NCBI RefSeq assembly: GCF_013302895.1
Contig: NZ_VJOK01000001.1
Span: 2,914,600 to 2,978,599 of the forward strand
Length of the DNA stretch: 64,000 nt
Origin: Streptomyces albus subsp. chlorinus
GTDB lineage: Bacteria; Actinomycetota; Actinomycetes; Streptomycetales; Streptomycetaceae
Reading direction: 5' to 3'
Shown: one piece after another, positions 43,855-52,941 of the stretch
Layout of the letters: each line of letters opens with the position of its first letter
Position numbering within the stretch: position 1 is the first letter of the stretch
Position numbers and translations under genes: made by a program
Notes under the pieces: generated by a model
What the model was told of the DNA's origin: nothing
Database searches by the model: none
What the model saw: the letters and a program-made list of their open reading frames with translations, nothing else

Positions 43855-44816
43855 TCGAGGTGGGCCTCCAGCTCCCGCGTCATGCGGGCGAGTTCGGCGC
43901 GGAAGCGCTCGGCGCCTGGGACCGCTCCGGAACCGTGCCCGTGGCCCGCGCCGGTGCCGGTTCCGGTGCCCGGCCCCGGTTCGTGACCGCGGGCCGCCAG
44001 ACAGGACAGCAGGTCCTCCAGCTCCCCGCGGATACGGTCCACCGTGCGGTGCTCGTCGCGCAGCCGGGCGAGCGCGGGTGCGAGGCCGGGGTACTTCTCG
44101 GCCAGCGCCGGGAAGGCCCCCTGGTCCTCCGAGGTGTGGTGCGTGTGCAGTCCCTCGCAGAAGGCGAGGCAGTGCTGGCGCAGTTGGAGCCCCAGCGGCG
44201 GCGGGGCGTGCGGTGCGGTCCGCCGCGCAGCGAAGTACGCCTCCGCCTCGTCGGCCACGTGCCGCAGCTGGTCGCGCAGCCAGGCGTGGATCTCCAGCAG
44301 CTTGTCCACGAGGCCGGTGAACGGCGCCTCCGGCACGAGCCGCTCCAGCCGTACGACGGGCAGCGGCCGCTCGACCCGCGCCTGGTAGTCCGCGTATCCG
44401 GGTGCGTGCCGTACGACGTGTGCGAACAGCCGCGCGCGTTCGGCGCCCCCGGTGGGCACGGCGACAGCCCCGTACGCCTCCGCCCCCACCTCGACGCGGA
44501 CGGCGGGGTGGGCGAGCAGGTTGTGGTACCAGGCCGGGTTGCGCGGCGCGCCACCGGCGGAGGCGACGACGAGGAGGCCGCCGTCCTCGTCGCGGACGTA
44601 GCCGAGCGGGCAGGTCTGCTCCTGGCCGGTCCGCGCCCCCCGCGTGGTCAGCAGCAGCAGATCACCACCCTCGAACGGCCCGCCGACACGGCCGGCGTTG
44701 GCGCGGAACTCCTCGACGACGGCGCGGTTGAAAGCGCTGACGCGGGGCGGTGCGGGCGGAAAGGGAGAAGGGCTCAGGAAAACAGCTCCATGGGGAGTGG
44801 CGGCCCCTGCGCGCAC
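43803..44816 (-). CDS. F420-type nitroreductase domain fused to hemerythrin domain
   Basis: Two-domain 337-aa protein. Residues about 27-150 match deazaflavin-dependent nitroreductases (Ddn-like): LLLLTTRGARTGQEQTCPLGY, NPAWYHNLLAHPAVRVEVG. Residues about 165-330 form a hemerythrin-like domain with the full ligand pattern: EIHAWLRDQL, HTHHTSEDQGAFP, DEHRTVDRI and HLDYEEEVPLP. This suggests a di-iron O2/NO sensor or store coupled to F420H2- or flavin-dependent reduction. GTG 44816 is preferred (GGAAGG seven bases upstream); 44873 would add 19 residues. Confidence 0.82.
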   Translation of the reverse strand: MRAGAATPHGAVFLSPSPFPPAPPRVSAFNRAVVEEFRANAGRVGGPFEGGDLLLLTTRGARTGQEQTCPLGYVRDEDGGLLVVASAGGAPRNPAWYHNLLAHPAVRVEVGAEAYGAVAVPTGGAERARLFAHVVRHAPGYADYQARVERPLPVVRLERLVPEAPFTGLVDKLLEIHAWLRDQLRHVADEAEAYFAARRTAPHAPPPLGLQLRQHCLAFCEGLHTHHTSEDQGAFPALAEKYPGLAPALARLRDEHRTVDRIRGELEDLLSCLAARGHEPGPGTGTGTGAGHGHGSGAVPGAERFRAELARMTRELEAHLDYEEEVPLPPLSALPVP

Positions 44817-45381
44817 ACGGGTGCCTTCCGGCTCATGGATGCCTTCCGGGCGCACGGGTGCCCCTGTTCGCACGGGGCCGCCTCGGCGGGCGGCCCGGAC
44901 GCGGGCGGGTGGGGCCTGGGACAGGGTGGGAAGAACCGGCTGGGCCGGTGAGGAGTCAGGTTCGGCCCCTGGCGGGCAGCGAGCGCGCCGGGACGGCCGG
45001 GTGGAACGCCGGCCGCCGGCGGATCAGAAGATCACGTGTCAGACGAGCCCGGCGGTGTGTGTACGCACGATGCACTCCTCACGTCAGGTGCCTCCATGCC
45101 ACTGCCGTACGCACAGCAGCGTCACGCGGCACGGCTGCCCATTCGACCCGCCCTCCCGCCTGCGTTTCAAGAGCCGTCCGCGACCGGTTCTCAGGGCCGT
45201 CCTCGGGCCCGCCGCGGTGTTCTCGCCGGGCGGCGCGGTGTTCGCCCCCATGGCCGCCGTCCTCGGCCTCGTCGCCCTGCCGGCTCTCGCTCTCCTCCTC
45301 CCCCTCCCGGGACCGGCCCGGGTCCGCGCGGGAGGACGGCGGAAGGGGGCGCCGCGCACTGCCGTCCCACCGTCCCGGCGG
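44817..45381. other. Region without supported gene
   Basis: About 565 bases between two minus-strand genes. A plus-strand frame from ATG 45070 would give a hydrophobic stretch (FAPMAAVLGLVALPALALLLPL) but runs on antisense through the aminotransferase gene, so I do not call it. No hairpin or promoter stood out. Confidence 0.5.
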
Positions 45382-46605
45382 TCAGCTCCCGGCGCGCAGT
45401 ACGGTGCCCAGTCGCCGCAGGCCCTCCCGGATCTCGTCCGGGGTGTGGGTGGTGAACGACAGCCGGAGGGTGGCCGGGTCGGGGGAGCCGGCGAAGAACG
45501 GCGCTCCGGGGACGTAGGCGACGTCATGGGTGACGGCCTCGCGCAGCAGTGCCGTCGCGTCGTGCCCCTCCGGCAGCCGTGCCCACACGAACATGCCGCC
45601 CTCCGGACGGTTCCATGTGCTGCCGGGCGGGAGGGCGGCGGACAGTCCGTCCACCAGGGCGTCGCGGCGCTGCCGGTAGGAGGCGCGGACGCGGTCCAGG
45701 TGCGCGTCGAGGTCGTGCTCCGTCAGGTAGCGGGCCGCCGCCGCCTGGTCGACGGTGGAGCAGTGCAGGTCGAACGACTGCTTGGCGATGACACAGGCGC
45801 GGCGCAGCGCGCCGGGCGCCCGCAGCCAGCCGAGTCGCATCCCGGGCGACATCACCTTGGAGAAGCTGCCCATCAGCACCGTGCGGTCGGCCGCCTCGGG
45901 CAGCGACGCGAGCCGGGGCACCGGCTCGCCCTCGAACCGCAGTTCGCCGTACGGGTCGTCCTCGACCAGCCACAGCCCGTGCCGCGCGGCGACCTCGGCG
46001 ACGGCCTGCCGCCGGGCCAGGGGGAGGGTGCGGCCCGTGGGGTTCTGGAAGGTGGGCACCAGGTAGAGCAGCTTGGGCCGCTCCCGCTCCACCGCCTCGG
46101 CCAGCGCCCCGGGGTCGATCCCCTCGTCGTCCGAGCTGACGGGCACGACGCGCGCGCCCGCGAAGCCGAAGCACTGCAGCGCGGCCAGATAGGTGGGGTT
46201 CTCCACCAGCACGGTGTCGCCCGGCTCCAGCAGGGCGGTGGCCAGGAGGGTGAGGGCCTGCTGGGAGCCGGTGGTCACCAGCAGGTCGGCGGGGCCGGTC
46301 GGCAGGCCGGTGCCCGTGAGCCGGTCGGCGACCGCCGCCCGCAGCGCCGGGTCACCCTCGGTGGTGGAGTACTGGAGCACGCGCTGCGGCTCCTCGGCGA
46401 GCACCCGGTCGAAGGCGGCCCGTACGCCCTCCGTGTCGAACAGTTCCGGCGCGGGGAGTCCTCCGGCGAAGGAGATCACCTCGGGGCGCTCCGTGAGCGC
46501 CAGGATCTCGCGTACGGGCGAGGCTCCGACCGAGGCGGCGCGGGCGGCGAGCGGGGGCGCGGGAGCTGCGGCGGGGGCGGGGCCCGCGAGGGTGCTGGAT
46601 GTCAT
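45382..46605 (-). CDS. PLP-dependent aminotransferase, class I/II (MocR/LysN-like without HTH)
   Basis: Fold-type I aminotransferase of 407 aa: FAGGLPAPELF near residue 46, TTGSQQALTLLATALLEPGDTVLVENPTY near 110, PTFQNPTGRTL near 185, the PLP Lys in GSFSKVMSPGMRLGWLRAP near 245, and the substrate Arg near TLRLSFTTHTPDEI. Similar to 2-aminoadipate/kynurenine-type transaminases; the amino acid is unknown. ATG start; no HTH domain is attached. Confidence 0.92.
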   Translation of the reverse strand: MTSSTLAGPAPAAAPAPPLAARAASVGASPVREILALTERPEVISFAGGLPAPELFDTEGVRAAFDRVLAEEPQRVLQYSTTEGDPALRAAVADRLTGTGLPTGPADLLVTTGSQQALTLLATALLEPGDTVLVENPTYLAALQCFGFAGARVVPVSSDDEGIDPGALAEAVERERPKLLYLVPTFQNPTGRTLPLARRQAVAEVAARHGLWLVEDDPYGELRFEGEPVPRLASLPEAADRTVLMGSFSKVMSPGMRLGWLRAPGALRRACVIAKQSFDLHCSTVDQAAAARYLTEHDLDAHLDRVRASYRQRRDALVDGLSAALPPGSTWNRPEGGMFVWARLPEGHDATALLREAVTHDVAYVPGAPFFAGSPDPATLRLSFTTHTPDEIREGLRRLGTVLRAGS

Positions 46606-46680
46606 TCCCGCAGCTTAGGAACCCTGTGCGAACCTGCCCACTGGTATCCGGTATGTGGTCGTCCGGGCGTCCGGACGGGG

Positions 46681-47465
46681 TCAGAGCGCGTGGCCGCCGG
46701 CGACCTGGAGGACCTGTCCGGTGATCCAGCGCGCCTGGCCGGAGGCCAGGAACACGACCGCGTCCGCGATCTCCTCGGGGGTCCCGACCCGGCGCGGCGG
46801 AACCCCGGGCACGACCGCTGCTCGACCGGTTCCCGCGGCATCCAGCCGGTCTGCACGGACCCGGGCACCACGGCGTTGACGCGGATGCCGCGCGGCCCCA
46901 GGTCGAGCGCGGCGGCCCGGGTGACGGCCTCCAGCGCCGCCTTGGAGGTGCCGTAGGCGACCTGGCCGGGAAAGGCGCGGGCCGCGTCCGTGGAGACGTT
47001 GACGACGGCGGCGGGGCGTCCGCGCCGGGCGAGTTCGGCGGTCAGTACGGCGGGCGCGAACGTGTTGACCCGGTAGGTGCGCTCCATCGCCTGATACGTC
47101 AGCGCGTCGGCGGTGTCCGGGAGTTCGCAGTGCGCCGCGTTGTTCACGAGGACGTCGACGGGTCCGAGGCGGGCGGTGACGGCCTCCAGCAGGCACTCGG
47201 CCGCGTCCGGCGCGGCCAGGTCGGCGGGGAGGGGCACGGCCTGTGCGGCGCCGTCCTCGCGCAGCCGGGCGAGGACCGCCTCGGCCTGTGCGCGGGTCGG
47301 CGCCGTGTGCGCGTACGTCACGTCCCGGGGGTTCGGGCCGCCCGGATACCAGTGCGCCGCCACCCGCGCGCCCAGCCGCGCGAACGCACGGGCCGTCGCC
47401 TCACCGATGCCGCCCACCGCGCCGGTGACCAGCACCGTGCGGCCGGAGAGTCCGGGATCGGTCAC
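46681..47465 (-). pseudogene. Short-chain dehydrogenase/reductase, one-base frameshift
   Basis: SDR oxidoreductase: TVLVTGAVGGIGEATARAFARLGA (NAD(P) loop), VLVNNAAHCELPD, and the active site Ser...YxxxK in VNVSTDAARAFPGQVAYGTSKAALEA. The reading frame is normal to about 46820 (GSVQTGWMPREPVE). The expected ending (PPRRVGTPEEIADAVVFLAS ... GGHAL, stop 46681) is in another frame. The span is one base short of a multiple of three, fitting loss of one G near 46817-46823. GTG 47465 start. Either a recent mutation or a sequencing error. Confidence 0.85.
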
Positions 47466-47546
47466 CGTGCCGCCCTCGCACCGCCCGGGGCCGCGCCTCA
47501 ACCGGCTTTCGCCCCCGCCCGCCCCGGGGCGCGGACGCCGCCCGTG

Positions 47547-47963
47547 TCACCCGGCCTCGGCCGCCGTCCGCGCCTGGACGAGCCAGATGTGGCCGTCCGG
47601 GTCGGTGAAGGCTCCGGCGTAGCCCCACGGGCGCCGGGCGGGCGCGGAGACGGTGCCGGCACCGGCGCGCACGGCGCGGGCCACCAGTGCGTCGACGTCG
47701 CTCTCGTCGGCTACGGGCACGGCGAGGACGCACTCGCTGCTCCCGGGTTCGGCGACGGTGTGGTCGCCGATGACCCATCCGAAACCACCGGTGGGGATGA
47801 GCATGAGCCGCATTCCGTCGTTGACGACGAACCGCAGCGGCTCGGGCACCCCGTCCTCGGCGAGCTTGCCGACGGCCTCCAGCCCCAGTCCGTCCCGGTA
47901 GAACGTATAAGCCCTCATGCGGTCTGCGACGGGCAGGCTGACGGTGACGGTCGCGAGTGCCAT
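47547..47963 (-). CDS. VOC-superfamily (glyoxalase-like) protein
   Basis: The 138-aa protein: VTVSLPVADRMRAYTFYRDGLGLEAV, RLMLIPTGGFGWVIG, and ending YAGAFTDPDGHIWLVQ. Typical single-domain VOC protein; the C-terminal Glu of metalloenzymes is not evident, so the role may be binding. ATG 47963 follows an AGGAGGGATCC stretch. Confidence 0.85.
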   Translation of the reverse strand: MALATVTVSLPVADRMRAYTFYRDGLGLEAVGKLAEDGVPEPLRFVVNDGMRLMLIPTGGFGWVIGDHTVAEPGSSECVLAVPVADESDVDALVARAVRAGAGTVSAPARRPWGYAGAFTDPDGHIWLVQARTAAEAG

Positions 47964-48193
47964 GGCGGATCCCTCCTCGGGGTGGACGTCTCCCGCCTCT
48001 CGGGGCGGGCCTCCCGGCGCGGACGCGGGCGGGAGGGAGCACGGGAGAGGGACTCTCCCCGCCGCGCGGACTCATCGCGCGGAGGCGCGCGCCGCACCGG
48101 GCCCGCGAATCGCCGGTTGGGATCACGCCGAACGGGTACCTGCGGGCCGATATTGGGCCTGGAGCGAATTCGCGAGAAAGGGAGGCCCGCCAG

Positions 48194-48553
48194 ATGACGG
48201 CCGAGATGTCCGAAGGGGAGATGGAAGTCTCCGTGGAGCTCAGCGACTGCGCCTGCGAGGACGCCGAAGCGGTCTTCAGGGTGCTGAGCGGGTTGTTTCC
48301 CTCGGACTGGGGGGAGCTGCGCCCGGAGGGACGCAAGGCGAACGTATGGCTGTCCCGGTTCGATGTGACCCGCGAGGCGGCGCAGCCGGACGTGGTGCCG
48401 CTCGGCTCCCGGGTGACGGCCGAGCTGCAGGGCTCCCCGTACGCGGTCGAGAGGCTGCACCGCACGCTGCTGGAGGCCTTCGGCGTGGTGGAGGTGCTGG
48501 AGGTGGCCGGCGACCAGGAGAAGCAGCTGCGGCTCCGCCTGGAGAGCCGCTGA
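48194..48553 (+). CDS. Small conserved-looking protein next to bldA
   Basis: The 119-aa acidic protein (MTAEMSEGEMEVSVELSDCACEDAEAVFRVLSGLFPSDW...) looks like a mixed alpha/beta fold, with no known motif. ATG 48194 follows GGGAGG. Strong third-position GC. Convergent with the bldA tRNA gene. Function unknown. Confidence 0.75.
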   Translation: MTAEMSEGEMEVSVELSDCACEDAEAVFRVLSGLFPSDWGELRPEGRKANVWLSRFDVTREAAQPDVVPLGSRVTAELQGSPYAVERLHRTLLEAFGVVEVLEVAGDQEKQLRLRLESR

Positions 48554-48787
48554 ACCCCTCCGGGAGCCGGTGGACTCCTCGGGAACCACCGAGCCCGTCG
48601 GGGAGCCGCGTCCGCCCGGCGGCGCGGGGGCACGGCCGGTTCCGGCCGTATCCCCGCGCGGCGCCGCTGATTTCGCGCCAACCTGGCAGCGGCTGCCGGG
48701 GGGCGCGGTACTGCGGGGAGGCGTCCCCGAAGAGGGTGACCCCGGTACGGGTCGCGGGCCCGCCGGGGCGGGAGCGGAAGAGGGCGG

Positions 48788-48810
48788 GACGCAGGCGCCC
48801 GGCCTGCGTC
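48788..48810 (-). terminator. Terminator of bldA
   Basis: GACGCAGG (48788-48795) and CCTGCGTC (48803-48810) with a 7-base loop, immediately after the 3' end of the tRNA gene on the minus strand. Confidence 0.75.
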
Positions 48811-48813
48811 GGT

Positions 48814-48899
48814 TGGTGCCCGGAGCCGGACTTGAACCGGCACGGCCCCTAGGGCCAACGAGGTTTAAGCTCGTCGTGTCTGCATTCCACCATCCGGGC
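48814..48899 (-). tRNA. bldA: tRNA-Leu, anticodon UAA (bldA), CCA encoded
   Basis: Type II tRNA of 86 bases on the minus strand. Acceptor stem GCCCGGA/TCCGGGC, encoded ACCA end, T arm CCGGTTCAAGTCCGG, long variable arm built from GGCCCTAGGGGCC, and anticodon stem ACGAG/CTCGT with loop CTTAAAC, anticodon TAA at 48867-48865. It decodes the rare UUA codon. In Streptomyces this is BldA, the translational switch for aerial growth and antibiotic synthesis. Confidence 0.96.
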
Positions 48900-49402
48900 A
48901 CCGGTCTGCTGGAGCGCTCCGTGCACCGCTGGGCGCACACGGCCCTCCCCAGGACGCGGGACGAGCCTATCCAGGGTCGTCCCCCGAACAGCGGATCGAC
49001 AGACCGATGTTGTCTTATTTTATTGGCAACTGACGGGGCATCAGCGTCACATGCACCACTTCGCAGCGCTCTTCCGCGTCCGTCCGGCTCGCCAGAAATG
49101 ACGGAAAGTCGCCGCTCGATCACCCGGATGTACGTCGCTTCCTGACCATCGGCATATGCCAACGGCCTCTTCGGCTCGTTTCGCACGGCACCGCACGCCT
49201 CCAAACGAGTCCGTTCCGCTCCCGGCCGTCTCAGGGTCCGCCGTCATACCCAAGGATGACGGAGGGGCCGGGAGCTACCTCCGAAGGCTCCCCCGAAAAC
49301 CGGAGCCCGGACGGATCCGGGGGCGCGGGCGGGACGGAACGATGGTGAGCACTTGGAAACCTCCGCTCTTCCCAACCGAGATCCCGACAGGAGCACCGCG
49401 CC
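48900..49402. other. Divergent region bldA / ABC exporter
   Basis: About 500 bases without a gene. It includes the likely bldA promoter and an AT-rich island (TGTTGTCTTATTTTATTGGC at about 49011) unusual for this genome, which may be a regulatory region for either side. Confidence 0.5.
48964..48969 (-). promoter_or_regulatory. Likely -10 box of bldA
   Basis: TAGGCT on the minus strand, placing the start near 48957, about 58 bases before the mature tRNA 5' end. The -35 is not clear. Confidence 0.4.
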
Positions 49403-50218
49403 GTGACGACCAGCACCCGTCCGCACCACTTTGCGGGTGGCCCGTACCCCGGAGCCCCCGAAGCCCACCCGAACACCGGCGTCGCCGCGGCGCGGGCCAC
49501 GGACCTGTGCAAGGTCTACGGCCAGGGCGAGACCCAGGTGGTCGCCCTCGACCGGATATCGGTCGAGTTCCGGCAGGCCGAGTTCACCGCCATCATGGGC
49601 CCCTCCGGCTCCGGCAAGTCCACGCTGATGCACTGCATGGCGGGGCTCGACTCGATCACCAGCGGCAGCGCCCGCATCGGCGACACGGAGCTGACCGGGC
49701 TGAAGGACAAGAAGCTGACCCAGCTGCGGCGCGACCGCGTCGGGTTCATCTTCCAGGCGTTCAACCTGCTGCCCACGCTCACCGCGCTGGAGAACATCAC
49801 GCTGCCGATGGACATCGCCGGCCGCAAGCCCGACAAGGCGTGGCTGGACCGCGTCATCGGGACCGTCGGCCTGGCCGACCGGCTCAAGCACCGGCCCAAC
49901 CAGCTCTCCGGCGGGCAGCAGCAGCGCGTGGCCGTCGCCCGCGCCCTCGCCTCCAAGCCGGAGATCATCTTCGGGGACGAGCCGACCGGCAACCTCGACT
50001 CGCGGGCGGGCGCCGAGGTGCTCGGCTTCCTGCGCAACTCGGTGCGGGAGCTGGGCCAGACCGTCGTCATGGTCACCCACGACCCGGTGGCCGCGGCCTA
50101 CGCCGACCGTGTCGTCTTCCTCGCCGACGGGCGCATCGTCGACGACATGCGGGGGCCGACCGCCGACAGCGTGCTGGAGCGGATGAAGTCCTTCGACGCC
50201 AGGGCCCGCACGAGCTGA
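49403..50218 (+). CDS. ABC transporter ATP-binding protein (MacB/LolD type)
   Basis: ATPase of 271 aa for the FtsX-type permease downstream. After a variable first 25 residues: Walker A GPSGSGKST near residue 73, Q-loop FIFQAFNLLP, signature LSGGQQQR near 170, Walker B IIFGDEPTGNLDS near 190, and switch His in MVTHDPVAA. GTG 49403 follows CAGGAG. 66 bases before the permease, with which it forms an operon. Confidence 0.95.
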   Translation: MTTSTRPHHFAGGPYPGAPEAHPNTGVAAARATDLCKVYGQGETQVVALDRISVEFRQAEFTAIMGPSGSGKSTLMHCMAGLDSITSGSARIGDTELTGLKDKKLTQLRRDRVGFIFQAFNLLPTLTALENITLPMDIAGRKPDKAWLDRVIGTVGLADRLKHRPNQLSGGQQQRVAVARALASKPEIIFGDEPTGNLDSRAGAEVLGFLRNSVRELGQTVVMVTHDPVAAAYADRVVFLADGRIVDDMRGPTADSVLERMKSFDARARTS

Positions 50219-50284
50219 GCCGCGGCCGACGCCCCGGCCGACCCCCCAAGGACCTCTCCCAGAAGGACGCTTCAGGACCTCCCC

Positions 50285-52825
50285 ATGCTCCGTACAGCCT
50301 TGCGCAACGTCTTCGCGCACAAGGCCCGGCTGCTGATGACGATGCTCGCCGTACTGCTCGGCGTGGCCTTCGTCTCCGGCACCCTGGTCTTCACCTCCAC
50401 CATTTCCGAGGCCTTCCACAAGAGCTCCGAGAAGGGCTACGCGGATGTCGACGTCTCCATACGCCAGGAGAACGGCGACGCCCCCCAGGGCCGCAGCACC
50501 GTCTCGCCGCTGAGCCAGCGCACCCTGGAGAAGGCCGGCCGGCTGCCCGGCGTCGCCTCCGCGACCGGTGTCGTCTCCGGCTTCGCCGCGCTCTCCGACA
50601 AGGACGGCAAGCTCGTCGGTGACGGCTTCTCCACCCAGGGCGCCAACTACTACGCGGGCGGCGACGGCAAGGGCACCGACCCGCGGTACCCGATGAAGGA
50701 CGGCACGGCGCCCCGCGCCCAGGGCCAGATCGCGCTGGACGCCAAGACCGCCGAGCGCACCGGCTACCAGGTCGGGGACACCGTGCGCATGTCGGTGAAC
50801 GGCCCCGTGCGCACGGAGAAGGTCACCGGCGTCTTCACCACCGACGACGGCAGCGTCGCCGCGGGCGGCACGCTGGTCCTCTTCGACAACGCCACGGCGC
50901 AGCGGCTGTTCGCCAAGCCCGGCGAGTACACCGAGATCTCCCTCAAGGCGGACCCCGGCGTCTCCCAGGCCGCGCTCAAGGAGCGGGCCGAGAAGATCCT
51001 GCCCGCCGACGCCGAGGCCGTCACCGGCAAGAAGCTCGCCGACGACGAGTCGAAGGCCATCGAGAGCAGCATGTCCGGCATGAAGACCAGTCTGCTGGCC
51101 TTCGCGGGGATCGCGCTGTTCGTCGGCATCTTCATCATCGCCAACACCTTCACCATGCTGGTCGCCCAGCGCACCAAGGAGCTGGCGCTGCTGCGCGCGG
51201 TGGGTGCCAGCCGCCGCCAGGTGACCCGCTCGGTGCTGATCGAGGCGCTGGTCGTGGGCGCGGTCGCGGGCCTGGCCGGCATGGCGGCGGGCGTCGGCAT
51301 CGCCGCGGGGCTGCGCGCCGTGATCGGCAACATGGGCGCCATGCCCGACGGTCCGCTGGTCATCGAGCCGAGCACGACCCTCGTCGCGCTCCTCGTCGGC
51401 ATTGTCGTCACCGTCCTGGCGGCCTGGCTGCCGGCCCGGCGTGCCGCCAAGATCCCGCCGGTCGCCGCGATGGGCGCCCTGCACGCCCCGGCCTCGACGC
51501 GCTCCCTGGTCGTGCGCAACACCATCGGCGCGCTGCTGTCCGCCGCGGGTGCGGCGCTGGTGCTGGTGGCGACGAAGATGGACGAGGGCGGCAAGGGGCC
51601 CATGGGACTGGGCGCGGCGCTGCTTCTGATCGGCGTGTTCGTGCTGACGCCGCTGCTGTCCCGTCCGCTGATCGCGGCGGCGGCGCCGGTGCTGCGGATG
51701 TTCCACATCAGCGGCAAGCTGGCCCGCCAGAACGCGGTCCGCAACCCGCGCCGCACGGCGGCCACCGCCTCCGCGCTGATGGTCGGTCTGACGCTGATCA
51801 CGGGTCTGACGGTCATCGCGGGCGGTGTGCAGAAGGGCATCGACAAGATGGCGTCGGACTCGCTGAAGGCGGACTACACCGTCTCCATGGCGAACTTCAC
51901 GCCGCTCTCCCCCGCGGTGGAGAAGAAGCTGGCCCAGTCCGACGAGATCACCGCGACCTCCCCGCTGCGCAACGCGCAGGCCCGCATCGGCGGCAACACC
52001 GAGTACCTGACCGGTGTCAACGGCTCGACCATCGGCAAGCTGACCTCGCTCGACTTCACGGCGGGCGGCTGGTCCGGCCTCGGCAGCGGGCAGAAGATCG
52101 TCGTGGACGACACCACCGCCAAGAACAAGGGGTGGAAGGTCGGCTCCCGCCTCCAGGTGACGTACGAGGACGGCGCGAAGGGGCAGTTGACCGTCGGCGG
52201 GCTCTACAAGGGCAACGAGATGATCAAGGGCATCCTCGTCGACAGCAAGGCCGTCACCCCGCACATGTCCCAGGTCGCCGACATGCAGGTGCTCGCCAAG
52301 ACGAAGGACGGGGCGACCGGCGCGGTCAAGGACTCCCTCGAAAAGCAGCTCGGTGACAACCCGGCGATCAAGGTCCAGGACAAGAAGGACATCTCCGAGG
52401 GCGTCGCGCAGACGATCAACATCCTGCTGAACATGCTCTACGGGCTGCTCGCGATGGCCGTCATCGTCGCCGTCCTCGGCGTGATCAACACGCTCGCCAT
52501 GTCGGTCTTCGAACGCGGCCAGGAGATCGGGATGCTGCGCGCCATCGGGCTCGACCGGCGCGGCATCAAGCGGATGGTGCGGCTGGAGTCGCTGGTCATC
52601 TCGCTCTTCGGCGGGGTGCTCGGCATCGGCCTCGGCGTCTTCTTCGGCTGGGCCGCCGGAGAGCTGATCACCGGCGCCGGGCTGGACACCTACAGCCTGG
52701 TGCTCCCCTGGGGCCGGATGGCCCTCTTCCTCGCCCTCGCCGCCCTGGTGGGTGTGCTGGCCGCGCTGTGGCCCGCACGGCGGGCGGCCAGGCTCAACAT
52801 GCTCGCCGCGATCAAGGCGGAGTGA
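50285..52825 (+). CDS. FtsX-like ABC transporter permease
   Basis: Large permease of 846 aa with a duplicated FtsX architecture: helix 15-40, a large extracytoplasmic domain (45-255), helices around 265-405, a second set beginning near 425, another extracytoplasmic domain (510-705), and final helices to 840. TKELALLRAVGASRRQVTRSVLIEAL and GQEIGMLRAIGLDRRGIKRMVRLESL are the two paired cytoplasmic motifs. It probably drives mechanotransmission or export of a lipid, peptide or drug. It ends with a hairpin terminator. Confidence 0.94.
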   Translation: MLRTALRNVFAHKARLLMTMLAVLLGVAFVSGTLVFTSTISEAFHKSSEKGYADVDVSIRQENGDAPQGRSTVSPLSQRTLEKAGRLPGVASATGVVSGFAALSDKDGKLVGDGFSTQGANYYAGGDGKGTDPRYPMKDGTAPRAQGQIALDAKTAERTGYQVGDTVRMSVNGPVRTEKVTGVFTTDDGSVAAGGTLVLFDNATAQRLFAKPGEYTEISLKADPGVSQAALKERAEKILPADAEAVTGKKLADDESKAIESSMSGMKTSLLAFAGIALFVGIFIIANTFTMLVAQRTKELALLRAVGASRRQVTRSVLIEALVVGAVAGLAGMAAGVGIAAGLRAVIGNMGAMPDGPLVIEPSTTLVALLVGIVVTVLAAWLPARRAAKIPPVAAMGALHAPASTRSLVVRNTIGALLSAAGAALVLVATKMDEGGKGPMGLGAALLLIGVFVLTPLLSRPLIAAAAPVLRMFHISGKLARQNAVRNPRRTAATASALMVGLTLITGLTVIAGGVQKGIDKMASDSLKADYTVSMANFTPLSPAVEKKLAQSDEITATSPLRNAQARIGGNTEYLTGVNGSTIGKLTSLDFTAGGWSGLGSGQKIVVDDTTAKNKGWKVGSRLQVTYEDGAKGQLTVGGLYKGNEMIKGILVDSKAVTPHMSQVADMQVLAKTKDGATGAVKDSLEKQLGDNPAIKVQDKKDISEGVAQTINILLNMLYGLLAMAVIVAVLGVINTLAMSVFERGQEIGMLRAIGLDRRGIKRMVRLESLVISLFGGVLGIGLGVFFGWAAGELITGAGLDTYSLVLPWGRMALFLALAALVGVLAALWPARRAARLNMLAAIKAE

Positions 52826-52867
52826 CCCGCGCGGGGCAGTCACCCGCTCCGTACGGCGACCGCTGGA

Positions 52868-52914
52868 GAAAGCCGTCTTCCCCGTCCCGGCCAGGGACGG
52901 GGAAGACGGCTTTC
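52868..52914. terminator. Bidirectional hairpin terminator
   Basis: Perfect 21-base arms (52868-52888, 52894-52914) with a 5-base loop, beginning GAAAGCCGTC and ending ACGGCTTTC, so short U-tracts exist on both strands. Between the convergent permease and cyclopropane synthase genes. Confidence 0.92.
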
Positions 52915-52941
52915 GGGTGGGTTCCGGGTGGGAGCGGCCGA

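Noticed and set aside
44644-46956. 770-codon plus-strand open frame across the fusion gene, gap and aminotransferase
   Set aside because: It lies antisense to clear genes; only 45070-45381 is free, and its hydrophobic stretch lacks a ribosome site and a plausible end.
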